From assembly GCA_013399115.1 (NCBI GenBank), contig VXAA01007190.1, forward strand, positions 132,232-196,231: a DNA stretch of 64,000 nucleotides, given 5' to 3'. Of this stretch, positions 21,349 to 33,173 are shown piece after piece. How positions within the stretch are numbered: position 1 is the first letter of the stretch; each line of letters opens with the position of its first letter. The position numbers and the translations under genes are program-made. Below the pieces are notes generated by a model. It saw only the letters and a program-made list of their open reading frames with translations. It had not been told where the DNA came from and made no database searches. The DNA comes from Anseranas semipalmata (lineage: Eukaryota > Chordata > Aves > Anseriformes > Anseranatidae).

Positions 21349-21942
21349 TGTCATGGTTTTGGCTGGGATAGAGTTAATTTTCTTCATAGAGGCTTGTATG
21401 ATGCTGTGTTTTGGATTTTTGATGAAAATAGCAGTGATAACACACTGATGGCTTAGTTATTGCAGAGCAGTGCTTGCACAGAGCCAAGGCCTTTTCAGCT
21501 TCTGGTGCTGCCCTGCCAGCAGGAGGCTGGGGGTGCACCAGGAGCTGGGAGGGGACAGAACCAGGACAGCTGGCCCAGGCTGACCAAAGGGATGTCCCAC
21601 ACCACATGGCATCATGCTCAGCAATAAATGTTGGGGTAAAGAAGGAGGAAGAGGGGGACATTGGGAGTGATAGCATTTGTCTTCCCACAGAACCGTTCTG
21701 CATGACAAGCCCTGCTTTCCTCGGAGTGGCAGAACACCTGCCTGTCAATGGGAAGCAGCAAATGGATTCCTTGTTTTGCTTTGCTTGCACACATGGCTTT
21801 TGCTTTACCTAATAATCTGTCCTTATCTCAGCCCTGGAGTTCTCACACTTTTATCTTTCCAATTCTCTCCCCCATCCCAGCTGGGGAGAGTGAGCAAGTG
21901 GCTGCACGGGGCTGAGCTGCCTGCTGGGGCTAAGCCACAACA
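21349..21942 (+). mobile_element. Solo LTR, 594 bp, ERVL-like, with 5-bp target duplication
   Basis: It begins TGTCATGGTTTTGGCTGGGA and ends TAAGCCACAACA (TG...CA). GGGGA flanks it at 21344-21348 and 21943-21947, a 5-bp target-site duplication. It contains CAGCAATAAATG near 21620, which could be the LTR polyadenylation or TATA region. The first part is shared with the truncated LTR at 63689 and, inverted, with 4249-4865. No internal retroviral genes flank it, so it formed by LTR-LTR recombination. Open frames inside it are artefacts. Confidence 0.93.
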
Positions 21943-21947
21943 GGGGA

Positions 21948-23117
21948 TTATTCAATTTATGCCATTTTATGTTTATATCTCCAGTTCTTTCTCATTGGGC
22001 AAAGAACATGTAGGCAGGAATAGTGCCAGTACAGCTTGGACAGGTGGCCTGCTGAAGTAGACAGTGATGCAGCTTCTCATGTCATTGCCAGATGTCAAGA
22101 GTTGTCTTTAGATTGTTAAAAAAAACGAAATGGAACAGTTTGTGGCTGTACTTTTGTGGCCAGTATAAGGAATTGAAAAATATGATAACAATATTTTGCA
22201 AATTACTTAAGGTTGGATCTTTGGGAGATGAAGTTCAACGTTTTGTGAAGTGACAATCGCATGTTCCTTAGTGAAAAAGGCACATGGCAGTAGCACTGAG
22301 GTTCCTGGAACACTGGCTGTAAAATTTCCTTCAGGTGGGGCAGCTGCAATGTTTCAAGTCTGGAAACTGGCAGATGTTTAGCATTTCTTACCTCGAGGCC
22401 ATAGATACCTGCTGTTTGATTTAAAGCGTTAGAAAAACTATCAGCATGGCTTGGATTGAAGTTGCTGTAGAATAAATAGCCACAGTAGTTGAACTCTCCT
22501 GATTTCCCATTGTTTTATTTGCCCTAGAGTGCGCTGCACTGTTGTGAACTGACACACCTCAGGGACTCACAGCAGGATCTCCTCCCCTTATTGCAGCACA
22601 AATGATCCAACATTTGGTGTGCTGGAAAAAGCTGTTTTAAAAGCCATTATTTTAAAATCCCTAGGATGGTACGCGCTAATGTTATTTAAAAGCCAAGCAA
22701 GAGAAGTGCATGAGATCTACTCTAATAGACTAGCAAACAATTCTTATTAGGGTGCATAATGGAAATAGGTTTTAGCATACTAGATCATATCATTCATCTC
22801 TCACAGATTTGATATATGACTCTCATCAGAGCTGCTGTAAAGAAAACCAACCTCCTCATTCCAGTGTAAACCCCAGACAACCAGTAGCAGAGCTTATGTC
22901 CTGAAAAGAAGGTTTCCTGGTTTTATATATATGTATTTAAATGTAAACTATTTTGCTGTTGCTAAAAGTATTGTTTTTCCACATTATTGTTTACCACATG
23001 GCTTGATTCATTGACTTCCTTGTACTGTAAATTTATAACCTGTACCTCCTTTTCCTTAGAAGCTACAAGTGGCAATGCCTGTGATTTGCATTCCCTGAAT
23101 GCATAGGATATCTGTGC
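21948..23117. other. Intergenic, no gene seen
   Basis: Unique-looking DNA between two solo LTRs. I found no repeat signature or coding exon. An octamer-like ATTTGCAT occurs at about 23080 but without promoter context. Confidence 0.5.
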
Positions 23118-23122
23118 TGACT

Positions 23123-24203
23123 TGCATTGGGTTTATATGGCAAGGATTTGGTAGCAGGCAGGCTGCAGGGGTGGCCTCGGTGAGAAGAGCCCAGAAGCTG
23201 CCCTGTGTCAGATCAGAGCCAGTTCCAGCCAGCTCCAGAATGGACCCTTCTCTGGCCAGAGCCGAGCCAGTGAGTGATGCTGGTTGTGCCTCTGGGAGAG
23301 CAGATTTAAGAAAGGGAAAAAACTGCTGTGCAACAACAGCTGGGAGAGAGGAGTGAGAAATGAGAGAGAAACAGCCCTGCAGACACCCAAGTCAGTGCAG
23401 AAGGAGGGCAGGAGGGGCTCCAGGCACCGCAGCAGAAGTTCCCCTGCGGCCCGTGGAGAGGCCCATGGTGGAGCAGGCCGTCCCCCTGCAGCCCATGGGT
23501 ACCACACGGAGCAGATCTCCACGCTGCAGCCATGGAGGAGCCCACATGGAGCAGGTGGATGTGGCCTGAAGGAGGCTGCGGCCCATGGGAGCCCCCGCAG
23601 GAGCAGGCCCCAGGCCAGAGCTGCAGCCCGTGGAGAGGAGCCCACGCAGGAGCAGGGGATCTGGCGGGAGCTGCCGCCCGTGGGGGAGCCATGTTGGAGC
23701 AGTTTGGTCCTGAGGGATGGGCCCCGTGGTACAGACCCATATGGGAGCAGTTCTGGAAGAGCTGCAGCCTGTGGGAAGCCCACACAGGATCAGTTTGGGA
23801 AGGACGGCATCCCATGGGAGGGACCCCATGTGGAGCAGGGGCAGAGAGTGACCGTGAAGGAGCAGCGGAGACGCAGCGTTAGGGACTGACCACAGCCCCC
23901 ATTCCCCATTCCCCTGTGCTGCCTGGGGGGAGGAGGTAGGAGAGGGTGGCTGGGGGAAGGTGTTTTCGGTTTGCTTGCAGTTTCTCAATGCTCTAGTCCG
24001 CTAGTGATTAGGTAATAAATTAAATTAATCTCCCTATGCTGAGTCTGTTTTGCCCATGATGGTAACTGGCGAGTGATTTCCCTTTCCTTATCTCAACCTT
24101 TGAGCCCTTTCCATCATATTTTCTCCTCCTCTTCCTGGGAGGAAGGGGGGTGATAGAGCAGCTATGGTGGAGTTCTGCAGCCCAGCAGGGTAAAACCACC
24201 ATA
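23123..24203 (+). mobile_element. Solo LTR, about 1.08 kb, avian ERVL-like (copy 2)
   Basis: It begins TGCATTGGGTTTATATGGCA and ends TAAAACCACCATA (a one-base change from the expected CA). TGACT at 23118-23122 and 24204-24208 is a 5-bp target-site duplication, which fixes both ends. The centre is a degenerate tandem of GCAGCCCRTGG...GAGCAG units, and GGTAATAAATT near 24012 may be its polyadenylation signal. The same element in inverted orientation is at 552-1630; fragments are at 56942-57118 and 61400-61866. The 100-200 codon frames inside (such as 23284-23889) come from the GC-rich tandem units and are not genes. Confidence 0.92.
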
Positions 24204-24208
24204 TGACT

Positions 24209-26574
24209 GAAGCTTTATGGGATCATAAACCATGCTTTCTTTAGGCAAATTACCAATCCAGGTACCCCAATAACCAGTTTTCAAGAGTGACCAGATTGGG
24301 TACCTTTAGGAGAACTGCAGACATTTCCAAAGCAAAGAAATGAGTAAATTGCATTGGAAAGTTCATTTAGTGGTGATCTCATGGCTTGAAGTGATTGATT
24401 TTTATTTTCCTTCCAAATATATTTTCCTCCAGCCTAGTACAATTGGGACTATGAGTTCCATACCTTCTTTGTTTTTCATTTTTTGGGGGATGTATTAAAT
24501 GTATTCTTTTCTGAATTCGTTTCAACTTCTTGACTTTCAGTTTCACTAAACAATGTGCCCTTTTTCTATAAACAAGTAACTACACCAAAGACAGACAATT
24601 GGTATTTTTATTCTGTTAAAAATTCTGACATTTCAAAATGGTTATATTCCAATATTTCACTTAGTAAAAGTTCCCCCCCTCACCTCCCCAATTTCCCTTG
24701 TCGTTTTTGTGAAATCGGAGCAGTTTGCTAACTCACTTCTTAGGAATCTTACAATGCCACTGTTCCTGTGTCCGTCAGTTTCCCTGAATTCTAGGAGGGC
24801 AGCTTTCTACAGATGGTTATCAGAGAACTGGAGAATTCTAAAGTTTTCTTGGATTTAAGGTAAAAACAGGGAGTTCTTAAAATTTTGGGGTAGAAATTCA
24901 TAACTGTGCACATTAGAGTGCTCTGGGGAAAAGACACATTACCAAGCACCCCCAGAGGAAATTTGTCCCACAAACCTTTGCCATCAGGACAGTGGGCCAC
25001 ATGAGCTACTGTGTCCTTTCACCTGCCACACATAGACAGTGATTACACATCACTGTCCCCATGACCATCACTCTTAATAAAGTGTAAATTTTGTACCTGC
25101 TCATCTATTTCCAACTTTATAGCACAGTGCTGTTGGAGCCAAAGCTGCTAGAGCTCTGGAAACTTTGAGTTTCAAAATCTTGGTCATCCCTAGGGCGACT
25201 TTGCTTTGGAGTTTTGAACTTAAATGATTGCCTCCTAGGTCTGAGGGGTTCCATGACACAGATCTGGAAGTTGGGATACTAGATAGCCTGCTTGGAGAAA
25301 GTCAGGCATATTTCTTATGGAAGAAAAGTCCTTGACAGGCAGAAATCTTGTTTGTGTTTCCTTTGAAATCCTGTGGATACATTTCCAGAAAATACTTCTG
25401 TTTTGACAAATTTACTTTTTCTACTGAAACTGGGGGGTTAGAAAATTCCCATCTACCCCTAAGTTCAATTTAATGAACGTATTATTCATGGAACCCTAAA
25501 TAGTACCTCTCAAATCTGAACTGTCCCAATGATTTCATTTTCCACATAATCGATGTTCTCCCAAGCCTTTCTTCATTTTTGTTGTCTCTCTGTAAACCCT
25601 GTGGCACATCCTTTTTTGATGAAGTGATCAGCTCAGAACAGTGGTTCAGAGGAAGCTCTCTCATTGATTTATATGATGGTGTTCGCTTTCAATATCGTTT
25701 TCAACATCTCTCTGTTTGCATCCTAACATTCTGTTTGCTCTTTTGATCGATGCCATGTATTGAGCAGAGACTGTTATTGAGTTGTTCAGAGAAGCATCCA
25801 AGTCCTTTTTTCCCCTCTGTGGTTGCAGGTAATTTAGAGACCTGTAAGGTGCATTAGTAGGTCAGATTATTCTTCCCAATGCCTATCATTATCTCTTTTT
25901 TTCCGAGCCCTGTGAGGCAGGCAGGCAGTGGTACTGCAATCAGGCTTCCCCCGAAGGAGCACAGCTTGAAATTTGGTCTGGGACTCTGTGAGCACACTGC
26001 ATCAGCAGCCGTCAGGGAGAGGTGTGGAGGTAATGTCTTCCCCACAGAGACCTGTCCTCTTCTTCATCAGTGTGACCCTCCTTGGCTCTCGCAATTACAC
26101 CGTCTAGCTGCAAGTCACCAGAGGAGCAAAAAGTAAGCAGGAGGGGACGTGCCCTTAGTTTCTCACAGAATTGTGCCTCAGAAGCTGAGGTTTTACTGCA
26201 GACTGTATGAGGTATGAAGAGATTATTTCTGGTACATAACTGGTCAGCACTATGGCTTAGGATAAGACTTGGCAAGATAACTTTCTTCATTTAAATTGAT
26301 AATTCCAGTCCTATAAATGTGCCTGTGGCATTTGCTTAAATATTCCATTTTTAAGGGTCCTGAAGGCTTCCTGAAAAACTAACCACACAGCCACTGTGGA
26401 AATGCCGAGTGTTTTGGGGTTTTGCTATTTCTGTTGTTGTTGTTGTTATTTACCTTTAATTGGCCTTGCTACTAGCTGTCTGCAAGTTATGCTGCAAGTT
26501 CAACACCGAAAAAACGATGCAAGGTGTCTCCTACAGGCAAATACAAAGTTCATATAACCCATGGGGCATGGAAA

Positions 26575-26619
<45 letters not shown>

Positions 26620-29600
26620 TTTAACACGGAATAATAATTTTAAATGTTTTTTACCACAGGAGAAAAAAAGCAGTTTAAAAGGAGTTTAATATTACAGTGG
26701 TCAACAGTGAAAGACATTTAAATGGATAGACAATCTAGATTTCACGGATGAAGATTTTCTACAGAAGGCAACTGCTGAGAGATCAGTTTAGTCTCTCAGG
26801 TTTTGCAGCATTGCTGTTTGCTGCTTGTAAAACAAATAGCATGGATTAAACCAGGTTCATTTTTCTGGCAGATTAAGCAGCTGTCTTCTGTCAAGTTTCC
26901 TGCTTGATTCATCTTGCCAGTACTTGCTCATAAAAAAATTGTCAGCTACTAAAGCATTAAAGTAGGACTGATTCTTTTGCATATATTTATAGCTTGATAG
27001 CAACAAAAGTTGTATTTCCAATTTACCTTTCAACTGCTTCCTGGAGGAGTACCATCCAGGAGAGAGCCTGCCTGTCATAGCCTGCTCAATTGTGTCTCGA
27101 AGGTATAATTAAAAGCAAATGTCAGAGCAAGTTCTTTCTTCTGAGGGAGAGGCATTGCACATCCTGCTGAACACTGCTCTGGAAAGTAGCAATAGTAGTC
27201 AATATGGTGCAGCTGAGAGTTGCCTCTGAATAATCCCCTAATACTAATGGTCAACCCACTGAATAAAATAACAGTCCTATGAGCTGCTAATGCTAAAAAC
27301 TCAACCAGGCCTCCAGAAACAGTATTGAATTTCTGGTTTTATTTTTCTTTCCCGAGGAACGATCAATATTGAAAATGAGGAGGAGTCAAGTTAACTTCTC
27401 TGTGACATCTGTGCAAACTTCACTCTTTCTGATTAATTTATTAACAACACCTTGGCAAATACAGGGCCTGCAACCAGGGTTGCAGAGTTTAGCAAACTAC
27501 CTCTTTAATAAAGCATGAGAAGTGGCAGAATCCTGTTCAGCCTCTCTGCTGTCTTGAATGGGGTGAGGAGTGGGGAGTAGTGCATATGCATTGCTAAAAT
27601 GCTTTTTTTTTTTCTTTCATCCAACCAAATAGTGTTTAATTGCAGAAGTACAAGAGCGATTGGGTAAATAGCATCTCCCCTGTAAAGCCACAGTTCTGTT
27701 ACGGGTAGGTAAGGCAGTGTTTTCTGCTCCCTGGTCCCTCCCCTCTCACCTGTCCCCAAGATTTTCATTTACAAGCAAATGTAGAAGGGCTAAACCTTTC
27801 TGGGGGCATCAGGGAGGACAGTTATTTTGGTCCGGATATTGAGAGGAGAGTTTTCTCTGGACTGTGAGCTGTAAATTACACGAAGAGAAAGCTCTAGGTA
27901 GGATACAAGGCTGCAGCAGATTACAGTCGCTCTTGCAGGCACAGTCTGGGGAGTAGCGTGGAGGTGCCATGTGTTATTGGTTAGGCTGGCTGGAAAGAAG
28001 AGAGATCTCAGTGTAACCTCCTACAAACTTTGAGGACCAATTTATGATGAAGGTTTATGTTCAAGACTGGCACAAAAAATGAGATAGTCACGTTAGTCTA
28101 CATGTAACCAAGATAACCAAATTGTTAGGTGTGGGGTGGGTGGATAGAAAACTTGAATCACAGAAGCTACTTGTGAGAGGCTGGAGGCAAAATAGCTGTG
28201 GAAATCTTGTCCTGGGGAAAAAATCCACTTGATAGCTCAGGTGATATACTGACTGACTCCTTGGCAACTTATGCTTTACACAACCCCCAAACATGAAGAT
28301 ACACTTGGGTTGCTTGGTAGATGCAGTGAAAATGCAATGGGGAAAATCCTCAGAAGGAGCTGAACTGGAACGTGGCCAGACGTGAAATATTAGGAAAAGC
28401 AGCAGAGCTTCTGTGTAGAGAAGCTGGAGGTACCTCCATTTTCTTAGTATTGTGAACTGTGAATTACCTCTTTTATTTAGCTTTCCATCTGTAAAGAATA
28501 GGAGCATCATTCCCTCTGCATCCTCATTGCATAGTACGTCTTGGGTGCTTGTTCTAATGGAGACTGTTGTGATCATCCAGCCCCAGTCCACTACTGTCTA
28601 CCTAATGTGTGTCTCCTGTTTGCATCCTGGGATTTATCAACTCACTTAGGTTGTGTTCCTCTCGTTAGAGGAATATTTGATACTTGCTGCTCTGACAGCT
28701 AAAGAGAGTTATGAAGCTAGAAGTGTACGGTCAAGTAGGGAGGGAGAAAAAGCTGGAAAGTGGGAGGAGGGAAAGATCAAGAAATGGATAAAATTGAGAT
28801 GTACAAGATGAATATTAACAGTGAAGGAATTGTAGGAGAACAAGAACAGGGGAAGGGGAAAAATAATGTTGAGAAATTGATTCAAACGTGTTATTTTATG
28901 GCTACAGAGTTTGGACTAGGTGCTTACAATGACAGTTTCTAGCCCAGAAGTGGTTTTTATATAGCGTCTTTTATATGTTTGGAAGTTAAAAGGTGGCACA
29001 AGAACAGGAGGAACAACTCAAAGTTTTTGATGAGATTTTTCTGGAAATGTGTCCTGAAATTGAGGACCTCTATGGGTTCTTTGATGCCTCACAATAACTG
29101 AGTACTTGACGTGGGAAGAGGGGGCAGAATTAGGTAAAAGGATGTTTTATTGTGGTTTTCCTCTTGTAGTTGGCAGCCAGTTTTTTTTCATAGGATTTAT
29201 GGGAACTTTGATATTTTGTTTTACTCTTGTTCTACTTTTTTTCTTCCAAGTTTCTTGGCAGCCAGAAACATTATTTTGCATAAGACAGAAGCAAAAATAC
29301 AAAAATGTGAGGCTTATGTGGCCGTTTCTTTTGGGAGCTGGTTTCTTCCTGAAAGAAGATTATAAACTGAAACAAACCATAGTGTAGCTGCAAAATAGAA
29401 CAGAAGGTAGCTTTATTTGTACTTCTGAGTCTTTGAATTAAAATAAATCCTGCTATTATAATCATTTAACTTGAGTTACTAAGTAGTGATCAAAGTCTTA
29501 TTCTTTCTCATTATCCTCTGCCCTTGGTTCTCTGTACCGAAGTAGAGAAAAAAGTGCTACTGGGCTTCACCCAACCTTTCATAAGTAGCTGCTGTCATCA

Positions 29601-31479
29601 TTGTATCAATACTTAATAAATAACAAATCATTTTCATTTTGCCAAAGGAAAACAGTTCAACAGAAATGAAGATGCTTCTTCTGTGGCCAGTCTGCCCTGG
29701 CTTTGCCTGATCTTTTCCTGTGAGACTCTGCTATATCTTTTCTGAGGTTAAATTCTCAGGCCTTGTGAGGTTCTACCTCTTGAGGTCTCATAAGCAATCT
29801 CCAAAATTGTATTACTTTTGTTTCCATACTTTGCTCTCAGAATGAATCACTCATGAGCTGAATGCCATTATTAAACTTCAGAGCTTAAAAAGATTATGAC
29901 TTTAATTTTCATTGCGTGATATCCACTGTGGGCAAAAAGATGCAGTGGGAATAGAATTGTTACCATTGGTGAATTATGGGGAAAGTTTTAAAAATGAATA
30001 AATAAATAAAAAATAGGATATTTGTATTTAAGCCTTTGTAAAATACAGATTGAGAGAAAAGAGAAGTCTAAATCTGTCAGAGTGAAGAAAACAGGCAGTA
30101 GTTAATGAAGAGGTAATCAGCGCAGTACAGCTGCTTTGGTGTGATACAGACAGATACAGCATAGGATGTAAGTCACATTATTCAAAGTAGGTCCTGTCTA
30201 CATATTCCTGTAAAACAGGAAGTAACTACAACAGAGTGAGTTTTTTTTTCACCAAGAAATAGTAGCTGTATGGGGGCTCCGCCAGGAAGTCTGCTGGCAA
30301 ATGCTGCCTGTTAAATGCATTGATGCAGTGAGCCTCTTACTTTGTTCTTTTCTCCTTTGTTAGCGTCAGTTATGCTCTAGGATGGGCCATAGGCTGCGGT
30401 TCTCCTGAAGAATCAAAGTTAGAGCAATCCTGCATGACTTCTTGCAGCTATGTCCAGGATTGATTTTTCCACCCAGCTGCTTTTGCCTAGTTCTTTTTTT
30501 TCTTCCTGAGAAACACCCAAACCGAATCTATGCCAGCTACTACAATTAATTGCTTTTGCTTCTTAACTAAAGAGGGTAGACTAAGGCATAAAATCTAATT
30601 TATACATATCTATTTATTAACACCTTGCAATTTTCGCATGACAAAATGTAGATAGATTCCAAGTATTAGGCACACATTCAAACTCCCCAGGTGTAATGGA
30701 ACGGGGGAGAGAGAAATGCTTTTGCCTTTCTTGCAAGCAAAGAAATAACATATAATTGCATACCTTTGTAATGAGGTATGTTTTGACAATAAAGAGATTT
30801 TTTGGCAACAGAATAAACTGACAAATAGACTCAACTGTTGAGGCTAGAATAAATCCCCAGACTTCTACATTTCTATATCTCACTGCAGGATTAGGCATTT
30901 GCTACCAGCTCCTTTTTCTTTCCCCAGCTATTTTATTCCTCTTGGATGCTCTGACTGTGGCACTGGCTGGAGGTGTTCACAGGCTAGGATAGCTAAACTA
31001 CAAAATTTCTGAGAGTCTTTATTGCATGCTGAATAGTCAAGTTTGCTAAGCATGCACAGGTCAAAGGTAAACTTAACACTGAACTTACTAACATGTATGA
31101 TTTAGCTGAGGTATATCTACCTTTTCAGAAGTCTGCTCTTGCTGTTGGATGTCTGAAAAAAAATGCAAGTATCATGAAAACATAAGGAAAGTTATGGAAC
31201 ACAGGATAGAACACAGGATTTTAGTGTCTTCTGTGGGGTAGCTACAATGACTTTGACTGATGGACTTTGGGAAAGAGAGGAGGGGAAGTAAAATCAGAGA
31301 GAAAGAGACCTTTCTTCATACGTTGTCATGGAACTGGGGTTCTGTTTCCTAAATTGAAAGAAGAATGGGAGATGAGAGTCATAAATATTGCTTTCAAATT
31401 AGAGTTGGCGTAGCATACTCTACATCTCAATGGTTGTGTTTATAAGTCTTTGTTTTGGGAAGGGATGACATTAGAGAAA
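24209..31479. other. Intergenic, no gene seen (7.3 kb)
   Basis: AT-rich unique DNA with a (CA)20 microsatellite at 26579-26618 and short homopolymer runs (27602-27611). The longest frame (28088-28591, minus, 167 codons) has no family resemblance, splice context or codon pattern I can support. Confidence 0.45.
26579..26618 (+). repeat. (CA)20 microsatellite
   Basis: A perfect dinucleotide run of about 40 bp preceded by an A-run; probably length-polymorphic. Confidence 0.97.
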
Positions 31480-31692
31480 TTGATTCTGTGTATTAGGAAG
31501 AGGTTCTTCACCGAGAGGGTGGTCGGGCACTGGATCGGGTTCCCCAGGGAAGTGGTCAAGGCACCGAGCCTGTCGGAGTTCAAGAAGCCTTTGGACAACG
31601 CTCTCAGACAGATGGTCTGATTTTTGGGTGGTCCTGTGTGGAGTCAGGAGTTGGACTCGATGATCTTTGTGGGTCCCTTCCAACTCAGGATA
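31480..31692 (+). mobile_element. CR1 LINE fragment, 5'-truncated
   Basis: It starts in the CR1 ORF2 C-terminal region (AGGAAGAGGTTCTTCACCGA) and runs through GTTGGACTCGATGATC and GGGTCCCTTCCAACTC, ending near CAGGATATA. It is plus-oriented and lacks a long ATTCTATG-type tail. Same subfamily as 3506-3695 and 56816-56941. Confidence 0.92.
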
Positions 31693-33128
31693 TAAAAAGG
31701 AAAAAAATCCTTTTGAAAACTCTCTCTTGCACACCGTCAACCCTTGCTGGCAAATTCCTGTGGCTGTTGACTAACTGGTGGGTGATGTTTCAGTGGCAGT
31801 TAGTCTCTTATTTACAAAGAGTAGACAAAAATTTATGTAACTTTTCCCAAAGTAAGTGAAAGTGATGATTAAAAGTGCTGATGTTTGAGTGAGTGTGAGT
31901 GATAGAAAAGGAAAGTTTGCAAAGTTCTTAAGATCAACCTTAAAAGGAATATACTCCATAAACTTAGGAGACGAAATAACGTGAGTTGTTTGTAACACCT
32001 TCTAGGTTCTGCAGCCTGGTGCTACAGAAGTTTCTGTTGTGAGGCTTGCAAAAGATGCTGGGTTTGGGGTACCTTCTACTCTTCAGAAATAGATTCTCTT
32101 ATTGCTACTGGTTATTTGCATCATAATGCTTGTAAGCAGATTGTGTAACATGCACAAGTGGTAGTTAATGGTATATGGATGTATTCCGGTTATATCAACA
32201 CACACACACAATCTATTTGAATTCTGAAAAGACTTTTTTTCTCAACCAGAAATATAATTAAAAAAGAAAAAAAAAAAAAAGGAAAAATACTTAATACGAA
32301 CAATCTTGTTGATATGAAAGAATAAAAGCATATAACTAAATGGGGTTTAATGAAAGATAAAGGTGAATACTGAACATAATATTGCCAGTAAGGATGGATT
32401 CATTGGTGAATAAACTATTAGCTTCTGGGGGATTAGCAGCTGTTAGAGATGAGCTGAACAGATACTTCCTTAAATAATTATAAGGATGCTGAGTGATGCA
32501 GGATTTATGATGTTAGATAGCATTGATACGGTGAAGTACGTATTTATTCCGGAAGGCAAATGCTCAAGAGATTTTTTTCCTCCCCCAAATGTTTTTCAGA
32601 ACTCCCTGTTCTCTCTTCACCTTTTAAACAGTCCTAGCCTGCCAGCTTTACTAAAACACTTCTATTTTTAAAATGATTTAAAATAATTAAAATAATTTTA
32701 AATTTTATTAACCATTTTAGATGTTAATAACATCTGTTGTCCATGAAACACAGCAAGTATTATTAGTGGAATCTCTTCTTTCATGTTAAGGAAGGAAATC
32801 TCTGTTTTAAAGTCTTTCATTGATAACCACATAAATGGTGTCTAGTGCTTTTTCAGTTCAATTCTGGGTTCAGCCAGGTTAACTTCATGGATCCTGTATT
32901 CATGCTTGGGGTCCAAGAGTCATTAAAACTCTTAATGAAATGAACTGTGTTCATGTTATGACAAACACAGAGCATAAATGGAAAGAGGAGGAAATTTAAG
33001 TATCAGCTTAAGATGATAGAAATATATAAGTATGTTCAAGCACAGTCTATAAGCATAAGGATATTGGGATTATTTAACTATTAACTTTCATCAAATATAA
33101 ATTGGCAATCTCCTAGTTGAAACAAAAC

Positions 33129-33173
33129 AAAAGCCAACATACAAAAAGATTTAATTAAACTATGTTGGCTTTT
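33129..33173. repeat. 13-bp perfect inverted repeat with 19-nt loop
   Basis: AAAAGCCAACATA at 33129-33141 pairs perfectly with TATGTTGGCTTTT at 33161-33173. The loop is AT-rich and itself nearly self-complementary (TTTAATTAAA). It could be a small hairpin RNA or the remains of a short inverted-repeat element. Confidence 0.85.

Noticed and set aside
21374..22060. Frames of 83-138 codons on both strands
   Set aside because: They fall inside or overlap a solo LTR with a clear 5-bp target duplication.
23208..23988. 191-201 codon frames on both strands
   Set aside because: Mirror copies of the frames in LTR copy 1; products of repeat structure, not genes.
552..24203. A single provirus bounded by the two 1.08 kb LTRs
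   Set aside because: The LTRs are inverted relative to each other, copy 2 has its own target duplication, and no retroviral genes lie between them.
28088..28591. 167-codon frame on minus
   Set aside because: The longest frame outside repeats, but I see no family motif, splice context or paired exons; consistent with chance in 64 kb.
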